27,413 nt of DNA from Aminicenans sp964648465 (GCA_964648465.1 CAZYMU010000034.1:1-27413); one strand, 5' to 3'; positions 15,109 to 23,211 are shown, numbered from the stretch's first letter. Notes: generated from the sequence alone by a model not told the origin. Numbers and translations: made by a program.

Positions 15109-15660
15109 TTGAAAAAACTAATACTAGTTTTAATAATCCCCTTCACTATCGCCACGGCTATATATGCAATCAACAATCCTGCGAACCTGCTCGAAACTAA
15201 AAAAGTTACGATTAAAGATGTTACTCCCTTTGTCTACTGCAGCATCCTCCATAAAGGGCCATATTCAGATATTGATAAAGTAATAGGGACGCTGATGCAA
15301 AATATGCGGACACAAAACATATTTCCCGCAGGCGGAATAATATCAATTTCTTACAAATCTCCGGATGAGGCAGCTCCTGCTGAATTGGAATGGGAAGTAG
15401 GATTTCCAGTAACAACTCAGGTACTTATCCAGGCTCCGCTGTTAAAAAAACAATGGAATCACAAGGTGGTAGCTGTAGCTACTCATGTTGGCTCATACGA
15501 CACAATAGGTGATACTATCACCTTTATTCTTGCGTGGATGGATGCACATCACTACACCCAGACTGGCCCCATAATGGAAAAATACCTGGATATCACTTCT
15601 CAGGAAATCCCCAAAGAAAACCTTAGAACGGAAATATGGATACCATGTGAAAGAGAATGA
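15109..15660 (+). CDS. Exported GyrI-like small-molecule-binding protein
   Basis: Residues 1-~21 (KKLILVLIIPFTIATAIYAI) are a signal peptide or anchor. Residues ~30-183 are a GyrI-like/AraC-effector-binding fold: TPFVYCSILHKGPYSDI, IFPAGGIISISY, EWEVGFPV, VVAVATHVGSYDTIGDTITF, then LAWMDAHHY and the end LRTEIWIPCERE. The conserved Glu of the fold (EIWIP) is present. These domains bind small molecules; some relatives hydrolyse or sequester toxins. The start is TTG, chosen because AGGAGGG lies 6-12 bases before it and no ATG fits. It sits 11 bases after the tricorn-like gene, so the two are probably co-transcribed; a functional link is only inferred. Confidence 0.82.
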   Translation: MKKLILVLIIPFTIATAIYAINNPANLLETKKVTIKDVTPFVYCSILHKGPYSDIDKVIGTLMQNMRTQNIFPAGGIISISYKSPDEAAPAELEWEVGFPVTTQVLIQAPLLKKQWNHKVVAVATHVGSYDTIGDTITFILAWMDAHHYTQTGPIMEKYLDITSQEIPKENLRTEIWIPCERE

Positions 15661-15717
15661 ATTAACTTGGATTACCTGGAAAATAGAATTTTTATCATTG
15701 ACTTATTTAAAAGCATT

Positions 15718-15734
15718 CGAGCATTTGCTGCTCG
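15718..15734. repeat. Small inverted repeat between the GyrI-like and nfi genes
   Basis: CGAGCA (15718-15723) and TGCTCG (15729-15734) form a perfect 6-bp stem with a 5-base loop. No T-run follows, so it is at most a weak terminator or processing site. Confidence 0.3.
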
Positions 15735-15768
15735 GCTGCAGTAGTTGACTTATTCCATATAAATAAAA

Positions 15769-16446
15769 ATGCACACCTGGAACTTATCAGCATCCGAAGC
15801 CGTTAAACTGCAAAAAAAGCTTGCTAAAAGAATAATATGTAAAGGAGAACCCAAAAAAATTGATTGTATTGCTGGTGCAGACTTAGCTTATGAGAAGAGC
15901 CGGCGGCTTGGTTTCTGCGCTGTCATACTTTTCAGTTATCCTGACCTGAAAATTCTTGAGACGTGTTTTGCGCATGATACGGTAGAATTTCCTTATATTC
16001 CCGGTCTTCTAACCTTTAGAGAAGGCCCGCTTTTCTTAAAGACTTTTAAAAAAATAAAGACTAAACCGGATGTAATAATATTTGACGGCCAGGGAATCGC
16101 TCACCCTAGAAAGCTAGGAATAGCTGCTCACATGGGCCTGCTCCTAAATATCCCCACCATAGGGTGTGCAAAATCAAAGCTGTATGGAAGCTATGATGAA
16201 CCTGGAACCGACAAAGGGGCAGAAAGCCTTCTTTTCGATAAGAACAACTCCCCCATTGGAATAGTTCTAAGGACAAGGAAAAATGTCAAACCGGTATTTA
16301 TCTCTCCCGGACATAAAATCGGAATAAAAGAGTCAAAAGAGATAATAATGAACTGTGTAACCAAATACAGGATCCCCGAACCGGTCAGAATCGCCCATAT
16401 CGAGGTGGGAAAATATAAAAGGGCTAAAGGAGCGGAGATAAAGTAG
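15769..16446 (+). CDS. nfi: Endonuclease V (deoxyinosine 3' endonuclease)
   Basis: DNA repair enzyme that cuts the second phosphodiester bond 3' of deoxyinosine, the product of adenine deamination. 225 residues is the family length. All catalytic positions are present by comparison with Thermotoga EndoV: Asp38 (AGADLAY), Tyr76 in the YIPGLLTFREGP wedge, Glu85, Asp106 (FDGQGIAHPR) and His210 (RIAHIEVGKYKR). GCAKSKLYG and PVFISPGHKIG are further signatures. No good RBS precedes the ATG. The gene stands alone, downstream of the tricorn operon and convergent with the kinase fusion. Confidence 0.95.
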   Translation: MHTWNLSASEAVKLQKKLAKRIICKGEPKKIDCIAGADLAYEKSRRLGFCAVILFSYPDLKILETCFAHDTVEFPYIPGLLTFREGPLFLKTFKKIKTKPDVIIFDGQGIAHPRKLGIAAHMGLLLNIPTIGCAKSKLYGSYDEPGTDKGAESLLFDKNNSPIGIVLRTRKNVKPVFISPGHKIGIKESKEIIMNCVTKYRIPEPVRIAHIEVGKYKRAKGAEIK

Positions 16447-16543
16447 CCTGCCTAAGAGCTTTTCTCCATCCGGTCAGCAAGAGACGCCTGGTGTTTTCAT
16501 CCATAGACGGAGTGAATTCTTTTTCAATCGATCTGATCCGCTC
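16447..16543 (-). pseudogene. Possible glycerol kinase C-terminal scrap
   Basis: The minus frame reads ERIRSIEKEFTPSMDENTRR, then LLLTGWRKALRQAT, before running into the end of nfi. The F-P-M-E--R---L--GW-KA--R pattern is that of the C-terminus of glycerol kinase-type FGGY enzymes. The match is short. It ends where the sequence shared with 1113-1198 begins, so this is another joint. Confidence 0.35.
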
Positions 16544-16630
16544 CGATATTGTTCATGATGGCTTCCATGGAAAAATTCAGGATAGTTCTTTTCTATGGCT
16601 TTGGCTTATTCGTTCTTTTTCTATCAGAAG
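16542..16630 (+). repeat. Sequence shared with 1113-1198, coding for a short hydrophobic peptide
   Basis: This stretch just past the hydrolase stop is ~85% identical to 1113-1198. Its plus strand encodes MEKFRIVLFYGFGLFVLFLS, then EVIIY and a stop inside the convergent hydrolase gene. That looks like the signal/anchor start of an exported protein, cut by the hydrolase tail. In the other copy a one-base difference in the T-run shifts the frame, so the peptide is not conserved as a gene. Confidence 0.6.
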
Positions 16631-16633
16631 TTA

Positions 16634-19600
16634 TTATCTATTAACCGGGCCGAGGTAGCGGTCGAGCCAGGCTAGAGTTTCCTTGATGAATTCGTTTCTG
16701 GGGGGGATATGGTCAGTTTTGAACATCTTCAGTTCCTTATGTTCATCCGGAGTCCCGAGAAGGTCAAACATGGGCATTGTGGAAGTATCAGAAGGGAAAA
16801 TCGTATCGTATTCTCCGTTTAACATCAAGGTTGGGATTTTCACCCGCGTAATATAATTAATTTGAGCTGCTTCAGGACGTTCACGTCCACGGAGGCCTCC
16901 TGACAAAAGAATATTTGCTGCGAGACGTTCCTCCACGGCTGGGATGATCGTTCCCATCTGTGCTCCCCAACACATTCCGTAAAAGGCAAGCTTATTGCTT
17001 TCAATATCTTGGCGGGTTTGCAGATAGTCGACGCATCTTCTGAAATCTTTCACCACTTGAATCAGGTATTCTGTATACAGATGGGAATTGGCTCCCATTA
17101 CGATAGGAGTTAATAGATCATCTCTACGTTCGAATGTCCCCTGATAGACAGGGAAGAGGATAGCCCGGCCATTTTTTACTATAAAAGAAAGGAAAACCTC
17201 AAATTCAAAAAGGCTACCAATGTCTTTGCTCGATTCTTTATGTAAAGGTTCAGAGCCAGGGAAATAAATGACTGTTTGATAGGGGGGCGATATATTTTTA
17301 GGCAGAATGAGATGAGCGATGATCCGCTCTCGGCCATAGGCAGCATCTAAGGTTATCTTCTCTTGAATCCAATTGTTGTGACTCTCATCCCTCCATTCCA
17401 CCTGAGCATTCAGATCAGTCTTATCGTAAGAGAACTGCTCTTTATAAACTTGGAAAATCGAATCCGGAACTGGCTTTTCTTTATTAAAATCAATCTCCTC
17501 ACCGAATTCTGCCAGTTGAAACGCAGATTCGGGGATATTCTCAGGATCAGGATAGAGGGCACACCGGAATCCATTTTTAGAAGAACGATCAAAGGCAGGC
17601 GCTTGACTCCATCTGCCAAACAATTTGGGGTGATCGCTCCAGGCGCTGCCCGAGATTAATCTTCCTTTCTGGGTTTCGTTCCAGTTCCATTCTCTCACAT
17701 TCCCCGCCATATCATAGGCTCCGTAGGACGTTATGCCCGGAAGACTCCCCACTGGAACCGGGCCATTGCTCTGAAAATTGCTGAAGGGAGCAAAAATAGC
17801 ATAACCCCCAAGTTGGGGCCATTGGATCATAGGAGTATATTCACCCATGGCAATATCCCAATGATATGCTGTGGGCAGAGTTTTTCCAGAAAACTCCGCA
17901 TACGCTGCTGCCTCGTACCAACTGACTCCTGAAACCGGATGATCACCTTGACCTTTGAGATAATCTCCAGCCTGCCATGTTGAAGAACCTGGCCTGCCTG
18001 TCTGATCCATAAATTCGGCCATGGCTTCTTCCCATTTCAAGATCCTTCCGTCCTTGACAAATTCATGTTTCCAGTATTCCCTATTTTTGTATCCACCGCT
18101 GTCTACAAATTCCTTGTATTGTTTATTCGTGACTTCATACTTGTCTATATAGAAGTCATCCAATTTACCAACATTCGTCTCTGCTCCTGCTACCCGTACC
18201 ATCCCCTCCGGGATGATTCCCTTCTCATCTAACACTCTCTCGAGATCATATGGAATCCTCCCCTTGTCCCAAGTGGATGAGGCAGCCAAAACTGTCTCAT
18301 AGCCTTTCTTTTCTATTTTCCATCTTAAGATTCCAAAAGGTAATCTGATGTTTTTGAGAGGCGAGACACCCAGATAATTCCATTCACTATCTGGAGCCTT
18401 GTATGCTTTCATGTATATATCTGCACCCGGAGGCTCTGTTTCGATGTTGATATTCCTAGAGCATTTTGAGAAGAGCTCAGAAAGCTTGGGATCATTCCCA
18501 ATGTATTTTTCTGCCCTTTCTGCTAAATTGTAAGGCTCGATGAAATCCCGCCAATTTTCGTCAACAAGCTGCTCGAGCTCTGGGAGAATTTCTTGTCTTG
18601 CCCAGCGGATTTTAGCCTGGCGGATGAAGAACCAGACAGCCACCAGGCTGATGACGAGGACCGCACTCACTGCTGGGATTGCGATCCTTGGCCTGCGGAT
18701 GCGGCGAAGGATTGTCCGCAGATTAAATGCACCCAATTCCTCTGCTCGCAGAACGTCCTGATATTTCTTCAGGTCTTTTAACATTTCTGATGTAGAGGAA
18801 TAACGGGATTCGCGTTTCTTCTTTAAAGCGTTATATATAATCTGCTGCAGTTCAACGGGAATGTCGGGTTTTATAGCCTTGAGAGATTTCGGTTCCTCAT
18901 GCACAACAGAATAAAGGACGGATGCTTCACGATCTCCTATAAACGGCAGCTGCCCGGAAAGCATCTCATACATAACCACTCCCAATGACCAGATGTCTGA
19001 GCGGTTGTCGACTTCTTCACCTCTCGCCTGCTCTGGAGACATGTATGCCACGGTTCCTAGAGTCGTCCCCTCTCTTGTCAATAAAGTTGCTCCCTTTACC
19101 TTGGCCAAACCGAAGTCCATGACCTTGGCCTGCCCTTTCTCTGTGACCATGATGTTGGCGCTCTTGATGTCTCTGTGGATAATTCCTTTCTTATGTGCTT
19201 CCTCAAGGCCCTCAGCCACCTGCATGGAAATATTCAGAGCTTCGTCAATTTCCAACGGGCCTTTTTCTATTTTCGCCCTCAAGCTCTGCCCCTCAACATA
19301 TTCCATGGCGATGAAGGATTTCCCTCCCTCTTCATCGATTTCATGAATCGTACAGATATTGGGATGAGAAAGGGCTGCTGCAGTTTGAGCCTCAAGAATA
19401 AACCGTTCTCTGACCTCTTCATTCTGGATCAATTCAGGAGGCAAAAACTTAAGGGCAACGTTGCGTTTAAGCTTGGTATCCTCGGCCTTGTAGACAATGC
19501 CCATTCCCCCTCTGCCTAAGACCTCGATAATCTTATACTTGCCGGCAAGTGTGGTTCCAGGAAGTAATTCCTTCATAGGTCTTAATATGGTCCTGGTCTG

Positions 19601-19705
19601 CGAGATGAGGATTTCCTCAGAGGGCTTAATGGGTGTCCCGCATTTGTGACAGAAGTGGGAGTCATCCGAGATGTCAGCCTGACACTTGGGGCATTTAATT
19701 CCCAT
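16634..19705 (-). CDS. Zinc-ribbon Ser/Thr kinase fused to PEGA, FGE-like and alpha/beta-hydrolase domains
   Basis: Membrane kinase with an enzyme-like outer part. Residues 5-22 are a zinc ribbon (Cys5/8/19/22). Residues 57-316 are a complete Hanks-type kinase: GRGGMG loop, Lys86 in VALKFL, HRD 177-179, DFG 197-199 and SPE 223-225. Residues ~342-361 are the membrane segment. Residues ~420-480 are a PEGA domain, ~500-718 a formylglycine-generating-enzyme-like domain (GMVRVAGAE, HPVSGVSWYEAAAYAEFSGK, YDMAGNVREW, GFRCAL at 712-717). FGE needs two cysteines; only Cys715 is present, so this domain probably does not oxidise sulfatases. Residues ~775-1023 are an alpha/beta-hydrolase of the dienelactone hydrolase/peptidase type with a cysteine nucleophile, Cys912 in GMCWG, plus Asp967 (NGEYD) and His999 (TDHIPP). 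GGAGGG precedes the ATG. Tandem stops end the gene. Scraps of its tail occur at 1199-1270 and 21716-21768. Confidence 0.92.
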   Translation of the reverse strand: MGIKCPKCQADISDDSHFCHKCGTPIKPSEEILISQTRTILRPMKELLPGTTLAGKYKIIEVLGRGGMGIVYKAEDTKLKRNVALKFLPPELIQNEEVRERFILEAQTAAALSHPNICTIHEIDEEGGKSFIAMEYVEGQSLRAKIEKGPLEIDEALNISMQVAEGLEEAHKKGIIHRDIKSANIMVTEKGQAKVMDFGLAKVKGATLLTREGTTLGTVAYMSPEQARGEEVDNRSDIWSLGVVMYEMLSGQLPFIGDREASVLYSVVHEEPKSLKAIKPDIPVELQQIIYNALKKKRESRYSSTSEMLKDLKKYQDVLRAEELGAFNLRTILRRIRRPRIAIPAVSAVLVISLVAVWFFIRQAKIRWARQEILPELEQLVDENWRDFIEPYNLAERAEKYIGNDPKLSELFSKCSRNINIETEPPGADIYMKAYKAPDSEWNYLGVSPLKNIRLPFGILRWKIEKKGYETVLAASSTWDKGRIPYDLERVLDEKGIIPEGMVRVAGAETNVGKLDDFYIDKYEVTNKQYKEFVDSGGYKNREYWKHEFVKDGRILKWEEAMAEFMDQTGRPGSSTWQAGDYLKGQGDHPVSGVSWYEAAAYAEFSGKTLPTAYHWDIAMGEYTPMIQWPQLGGYAIFAPFSNFQSNGPVPVGSLPGITSYGAYDMAGNVREWNWNETQKGRLISGSAWSDHPKLFGRWSQAPAFDRSSKNGFRCALYPDPENIPESAFQLAEFGEEIDFNKEKPVPDSIFQVYKEQFSYDKTDLNAQVEWRDESHNNWIQEKITLDAAYGRERIIAHLILPKNISPPYQTVIYFPGSEPLHKESSKDIGSLFEFEVFLSFIVKNGRAILFPVYQGTFERRDDLLTPIVMGANSHLYTEYLIQVVKDFRRCVDYLQTRQDIESNKLAFYGMCWGAQMGTIIPAVEERLAANILLSGGLRGRERPEAAQINYITRVKIPTLMLNGEYDTIFPSDTSTMPMFDLLGTPDEHKELKMFKTDHIPPRNEFIKETLAWLDRYLGPVNR

Positions 19706-19843
19706 TGTTCCCTCCGCTTGTTTGGCAAAAGAATATCAAGAAATTGGGGGAAGTGTCAAATAGGAGGAAGTTAAGATTTAAAAACATTCTTGAAGTATAT
19801 TCGTCGTCAAGTGGTTTCGGACTTATGTGCTGACGAATGAAAC

Positions 19844-20785
19844 TTATAGGTTTTTTATGATATTTTTGATTTTCCACTTGAGTGAAGGAGAATTGAGGGC
19901 CTTTTCCTGAATTTCCTTTTGAGGGAATAAAATATCCATATCTATTTTACCTGTTTTGTATAAGTTGCGTAATGCTTCAGCCTCTTTATCTGACAGAGAT
20001 AAATAGGGATTCAAAAAATTCTCAACATTAGCTACCAAATCATCTCTATCAGGATGAGCCCTTTTCCGCAGCATCGGATATAATTTATTCTGAATATCTG
20101 CCTGACTTATCAGATCAAATTTTAATTTGAATAATTCAAAAATCTCAGTTTTAGTTACTATTCCATAGAAAAAGAGTAACATTTTTAATAAATCTTTTTT
20201 AATTTTAAAAGGAGAATTTATCATTTGATAGACGTCAAATAGGTCTCTTGGCGTATATCTATTCAGTAGGGCGATGATCTTACTTGCCAGGAGTTCCAGA
20301 AAGTCGAGACATAAAAAATTTATGTTCCGATCAAAGCGATGGATTCTTACTATCTGAGAAGGCAGGAGAGTAATCCTTTTCAGATAGTTAATCTCTAATT
20401 TTAGCATATCTGAGGAGCCAGAAATTGTTGCATAACGAAACTCAAACTGAGTCAAGGCATGGACATCTTTTGACATTCTAATTTCATATGTGGGATGGAA
20501 TATTTTTTGAATCTCAGAATTGATTGTCCTCCTATCTTTCAACATAGAGGATCGAGAAATAGACTGGATATAATTTAGATCTATATCAGCTGAGATTCTA
20601 TGGATGTCCAATACAAATAGATTTAGAGCGGTCCTTCCTTTTAAAACAAAAGCATTCTTTGTGACCGGATTTGTTTTTAATATGGAGAGAATGTCGAGAA
20701 GCCTGAACATTTTTTCCAAAGAATTTTTTAGGAATCCTGTCTCTTTTGCGAATGTGTCAAGCTCATTTCTTGTTAAATCGAACAT
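19844..20785 (-). CDS. AbiEii-type nucleotidyltransferase toxin
   Basis: Toxin half of a type IV-like AbiE toxin-antitoxin pair; family members are nucleotidyltransferases that stop growth on phage infection. 313 residues fits the family. Motif I appears as FVLKGRTALNLF at residues 47-56 and the metal motif as SADIDLNY at 65-72 (Asp67/Asp69). Later segments LKLEINYLKR, FLELLASKIIALLNRYTPRD then LFDVYQM are characteristic. The second Gly of the usual LKGGTAL motif is Arg51 here (codons GGA AGG), and the relic at 1311-1380 keeps GGA GGA, so activity may be altered. The start ATG overlaps the antitoxin stop as TAATG. A 138-base gap separates it from the kinase gene. Confidence 0.88.
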   Translation of the reverse strand: MFDLTRNELDTFAKETGFLKNSLEKMFRLLDILSILKTNPVTKNAFVLKGRTALNLFVLDIHRISADIDLNYIQSISRSSMLKDRRTINSEIQKIFHPTYEIRMSKDVHALTQFEFRYATISGSSDMLKLEINYLKRITLLPSQIVRIHRFDRNINFLCLDFLELLASKIIALLNRYTPRDLFDVYQMINSPFKIKKDLLKMLLFFYGIVTKTEIFELFKLKFDLISQADIQNKLYPMLRKRAHPDRDDLVANVENFLNPYLSLSDKEAEALRNLYKTGKIDMDILFPQKEIQEKALNSPSLKWKIKNIIKNL

Positions 20786-21573
20786 TATGCTTCACTCAAG
20801 TCCCTTAGAGTCCTGGGGACCATTAAACTCCATTTTTTTACAAGATAATTTTGTTTGGGCTTATTCTTGATGAGTAATATTCTCGATTCGGTGCGGTTCT
20901 TTTCAAGTTTTTTAAGATCAGATTCTGTTACATGCCATTGTTGCTTGTTGTTTTCAAGCAGCCAGCCGAGTCTCATGCTGATTGATTTTATCGGATAATG
21001 TTTGACCATCTCAAAAAGATACTCCAAATTTATCCAAGAGAATCCCTCTATAGATTTCAGAAATTCACTCATACCCAGAAAGCGATCAGGGTACATCAAT
21101 CCCTCTAATAGAATGCGCTCACGGGAAAAATGTTTGACTCTTACATCCTCGATAACTGAGGAAGTGATACCGAAGGATAAATTTGCACGATAGAATCTGT
21201 AGTGGGCTTTCTGAAAGCTAAAGGCTTTCCATGCGCGCTGAATGGATTTTGGCAAAGCTATTTGAAAAACATTTGATTCGCTGTATGAAACTCCATAGCA
21301 TTTCAATGCAGAATGGTAACCGATCATACCTTCTGGATGAATATGCCCTGCTATGAGCAAGGGGTTAATTTCTAGTTCATCTTGCAACCATTCATTTGGT
21401 TGCTTTAAGTAATAAAGTCCTTTTCTAATAGATATTGCCTTGCCACTTTTCATAAGCCATTGTACTGCAGTTGTGGCTTTTACTTGATCTTGGAGGAAAT
21501 TGGCTATCTCTTTCCACCGGACTACGCGCTTATATTGAAATTTCTTAAGGACCTTTTCGGTTATATCTGACAT
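20785..21573 (-). CDS. AbiEi-type antitoxin
   Basis: Antitoxin and probable repressor of its own operon. Residues ~1-75 are a winged-HTH of the AbiEi kind: KFQYKRVVRWKEIANFLQDQ then VKATTAVQWLMKSGKAISIR and KGLYYLKQPNEW. The middle is the usual AbiEi core (LLIAGHIHPEGMIGYHSALK, then CYGVSYSE), and RERILLEGLMYPDRFLGMSE, LRLGW-like and SLMVPRTLRDL follow. 262 residues is typical. GGAGAAACC precedes the ATG, and a strong promoter lies upstream at 21593-21621. Translation is coupled to the toxin gene through TAATG. Confidence 0.87.
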   Translation of the reverse strand: MSDITEKVLKKFQYKRVVRWKEIANFLQDQVKATTAVQWLMKSGKAISIRKGLYYLKQPNEWLQDELEINPLLIAGHIHPEGMIGYHSALKCYGVSYSESNVFQIALPKSIQRAWKAFSFQKAHYRFYRANLSFGITSSVIEDVRVKHFSRERILLEGLMYPDRFLGMSEFLKSIEGFSWINLEYLFEMVKHYPIKSISMRLGWLLENNKQQWHVTESDLKKLEKNRTESRILLIKNKPKQNYLVKKWSLMVPRTLRDLSEA

Positions 21574-21592
21574 GGTTTCTCCATTTGTTATT

Positions 21593-21621
21593 ATTATAAC
21601 GTAATCGCATTATAATTGCAA
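21593..21621 (-). promoter_or_regulatory. Promoter of the abiE operon
   Basis: On the minus strand there is TTGCAA (21616-21621), 17 bases, TATAAT (21593-21598), with the start codon 20 bases further on. The surrounding ~100 bases (21590-21690) are rich in short palindromic TATAAT/ATTATA words (GTAATCGCATTATAATTG; CTATAATTGTAG; CTAATATTATGTAATAG), suitable for autoregulatory binding by the antitoxin. Assigning operators is inference. Confidence 0.6.
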
Positions 21622-21715
21622 CAATATAAGAAATTTCTATAATTGTAGCTAATATTATGTAATAGCCTTACTATAATGATATAATGAATAATTAATTAAG
21701 CAGGACATGCTTGAC

Positions 21716-21768
21716 TTATTATCTATTCACCGGGCCAAGGTAGCGGTCGAGCCAAGCCAGGGTTTCCT
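21716..21768 (-). pseudogene. Third copy of the hydrolase C-terminal tail
   Basis: The minus strand encodes IKETLAWLDRYLGPVNR and a stop, as in the intact kinase fusion at 16631-16682 and the relic at 1199-1250, with only silent or minor differences. It ends abruptly at the 144-bp repeat. It marks another lost copy of the fusion gene. Confidence 0.8.
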
Positions 21769-21912
21769 TTATTTATAAGAATTTGGTTTTTGAGCTTGCT
21801 GTGGTTTACTCTCATTTTTATCCGATTTCCGCCTGCTGACATTCATAGTCGTATAGATTATAGCGAAAATTTGTGAGAGATCACAAAGAAATTGCTGGAA
21901 AGAGTAGAATCA
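21769..21912. repeat. 144-bp dispersed repeat, copy 1
   Basis: This block is nearly identical to 25377-25520, in the same orientation, with a handful of substitutions. On the minus strand it contains TATAAT after a ~16-base spacer from a weak TTGATT/GTGATC box, followed by an ATG-started frame reading MSAG-NRIKMRVNHSKLKNQ. It could be a promoter plus gene start, or a small mobile element; no terminal inverted repeats are clear. Confidence 0.7.
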
Positions 21913-21937
21913 AGTTATTGATCTACGACATGTATTC

Positions 21938-22891
21938 TTATTTTCCCTCCGGCAACTTCATCCGCCGCAGTAGATCTTGATAACGAGGTTCGTCCCCCAG
22001 AAGGTCGACAAAGTGCAGCATCACACCAATATAAGGCATGTTGGGATCACCCACTTCAAAGCTTCTTTCCAGCCAGTCGAGGGCTTGCTCTTTGTTCGCG
22101 GCCAAGACATATGAGTCCGCAATTATATAGGGCGAAATATAGCTTGCGCGTGAGAGTTCTTCCCACAGCTCCGCATCGCTGTTCATCGCCCCAGTGTAGC
22201 CGGCTTCCTCGTAGCCGCGTGTCAGGACTTTCTCGCCTTCATGAAAACCTATCGCTGTATAATACGCTTTCAATGTTTCCAGCGACTTCTCATACATTCG
22301 CTTCTGATAGAACAATAAAGGGAGATAACTAAGCGCCACTCCGTTATTTGGAACGGTTTTGAGCACATTCTGGAATTGCTCGATGGCGTCGTCATAGCGG
22401 CGCAAGAACAACAAGTCCACACCATATAGACTCAGGAACAAGGGGTTGAATGGATCCAATTCCATGGTTCGCTCGATCTGAACCATCGCCTCATCCGGAC
22501 GGTGCATGATGAACAAAAAATGCGAGTAATAAGCACGAACATCAGGATAGTTAGGATTGACCTGACGGGTGTTAGTAAGACGTTTTGTTTCTTCTGCGGT
22601 CAGCTTGACTTGAATCTCGCCGGCAATGGCACGTGCCATTTCGTTGTACATCACCAATATATCGGTTTTAGTCCGTTCGTATGTCTCAGCCCAAAGGTTC
22701 CTCTCCTCAGGGAGCGCATCGATTAACTGCACCCGAATACGCACGTTTTCACCGACCTGATATACCGTTCCTTCCACCACTGCATCCACGTTCAACTCCC
22801 GGGCGATTTCCGGCAGGGACGTATAAATCGAAAATTGCAAAAGGTGGGATATATTTGGATTCTGACTGTGCCACCAGGGTATCAGCTTCAA
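21938..22891 (-). CDS. N-terminally truncated FlgO-like/TPR protein
   Basis: Residues ~25-105 are the region seen after the membrane segment in many TPR regulators (SLPEIARELNVDAVVEGTVY, VRIRVQLIDALPE, LWAETYERTKTDIL, ARAIAGEIQVKLTAEE). Residues ~110-230 hold TPR-like helices (PDEAMVQIERTMELDPFNP, YDDAIEQFQNVLKTVPNN). The last ~90 residues are the usual tail (ISPYIIADSYVLAANKEQAL, then DWLERSFEVGDPNMP). In full-length relatives a kinase, HTH or cyclase domain precedes this. Here the first ~25 residues do not fit, and the DNA immediately upstream encodes a TPR tail in another frame, so the N-terminus was replaced by a joint. No RBS is visible. It is probably a pseudogene, though the remaining frame is clean. 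Confidence 0.7.
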   Translation of the reverse strand: MKLIPWWHSQNPNISHLLQFSIYTSLPEIARELNVDAVVEGTVYQVGENVRIRVQLIDALPEERNLWAETYERTKTDILVMYNEMARAIAGEIQVKLTAEETKRLTNTRQVNPNYPDVRAYYSHFLFIMHRPDEAMVQIERTMELDPFNPLFLSLYGVDLLFLRRYDDAIEQFQNVLKTVPNNGVALSYLPLLFYQKRMYEKSLETLKAYYTAIGFHEGEKVLTRGYEEAGYTGAMNSDAELWEELSRASYISPYIIADSYVLAANKEQALDWLERSFEVGDPNMPYIGVMLHFVDLLGDEPRYQDLLRRMKLPEGK

Positions 22892-23043
22892 GGTTTAGCG
22901 TGGCAGCATAACACAGCTTTTCATATTGATCAAAGACATGGTCAAAATCTTTTGCCATACCGCAATAACTTAGTTCCATTGCTTCAAATGCTTCATGGTA
23001 TCTTCCTGTCAAGTGGAGTGCCTGACAGAGCGCATCTACAAAA
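22800..23043 (-). pseudogene. TPR scrap fused upstream of the truncated TPR protein
   Basis: The minus frame reads VDALCQALHLTGRYHEAFEA, then MELSY, and later LEADTLVAQSESKYIPPFAI. The last part matches the SKASYISPYIIA position of the TPR protein downstream. The frame then leaves homology in the joint near 22830. It appears to be the C-terminal half of one paralogue joined to the middle of a second. Confidence 0.55.
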
Positions 23044-23211
23044 GCCTATATCCGGATCAACAGCATGATCGATACCATCAACAAGAAACTTTACTTTGGC
23101 AAGCATATGACTGTCACAGTGCGTGATAACATCTCCACCGAGGCTTTCCAACAGATGCTGCGTGAGCCTGGAGTGATGTATGTCGGGGATGATGTGTTTA
23201 TTAAGAAATAA
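23041..23211 (+). pseudogene. Unassigned C-terminal scrap
   Basis: A plus-strand frame reads AYIRINSMIDTINKKLYFGK, then HMTVTVRDNISTEAFQQMLR and EPGVMYVGDDVFIKK before a stop. An ATG at 23065 exists but no RBS. Composition looks protein-like, yet I do not recognise the family. It is probably the 3' end of a gene whose front was lost at the joint near 23041. Confidence 0.3.

Noticed and set aside
15718..15734. Hairpin as a rho-independent terminator for the tricorn-GyrI operon
   Set aside because: The stem is short and no T-run follows on the plus strand.
16634..19705. The FGE-like domain as the maturase of the sulfatase at 3792-5378
   Set aside because: It lacks the catalytic cysteine pair, and it would not meet a cytoplasmically folded Tat substrate if it lies outside the membrane.
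21769..21912. 144-bp repeat as a CRISPR or attachment-site unit
   Set aside because: Only two widely separated copies exist, with no spacer pattern and no integrase or tRNA next to either.
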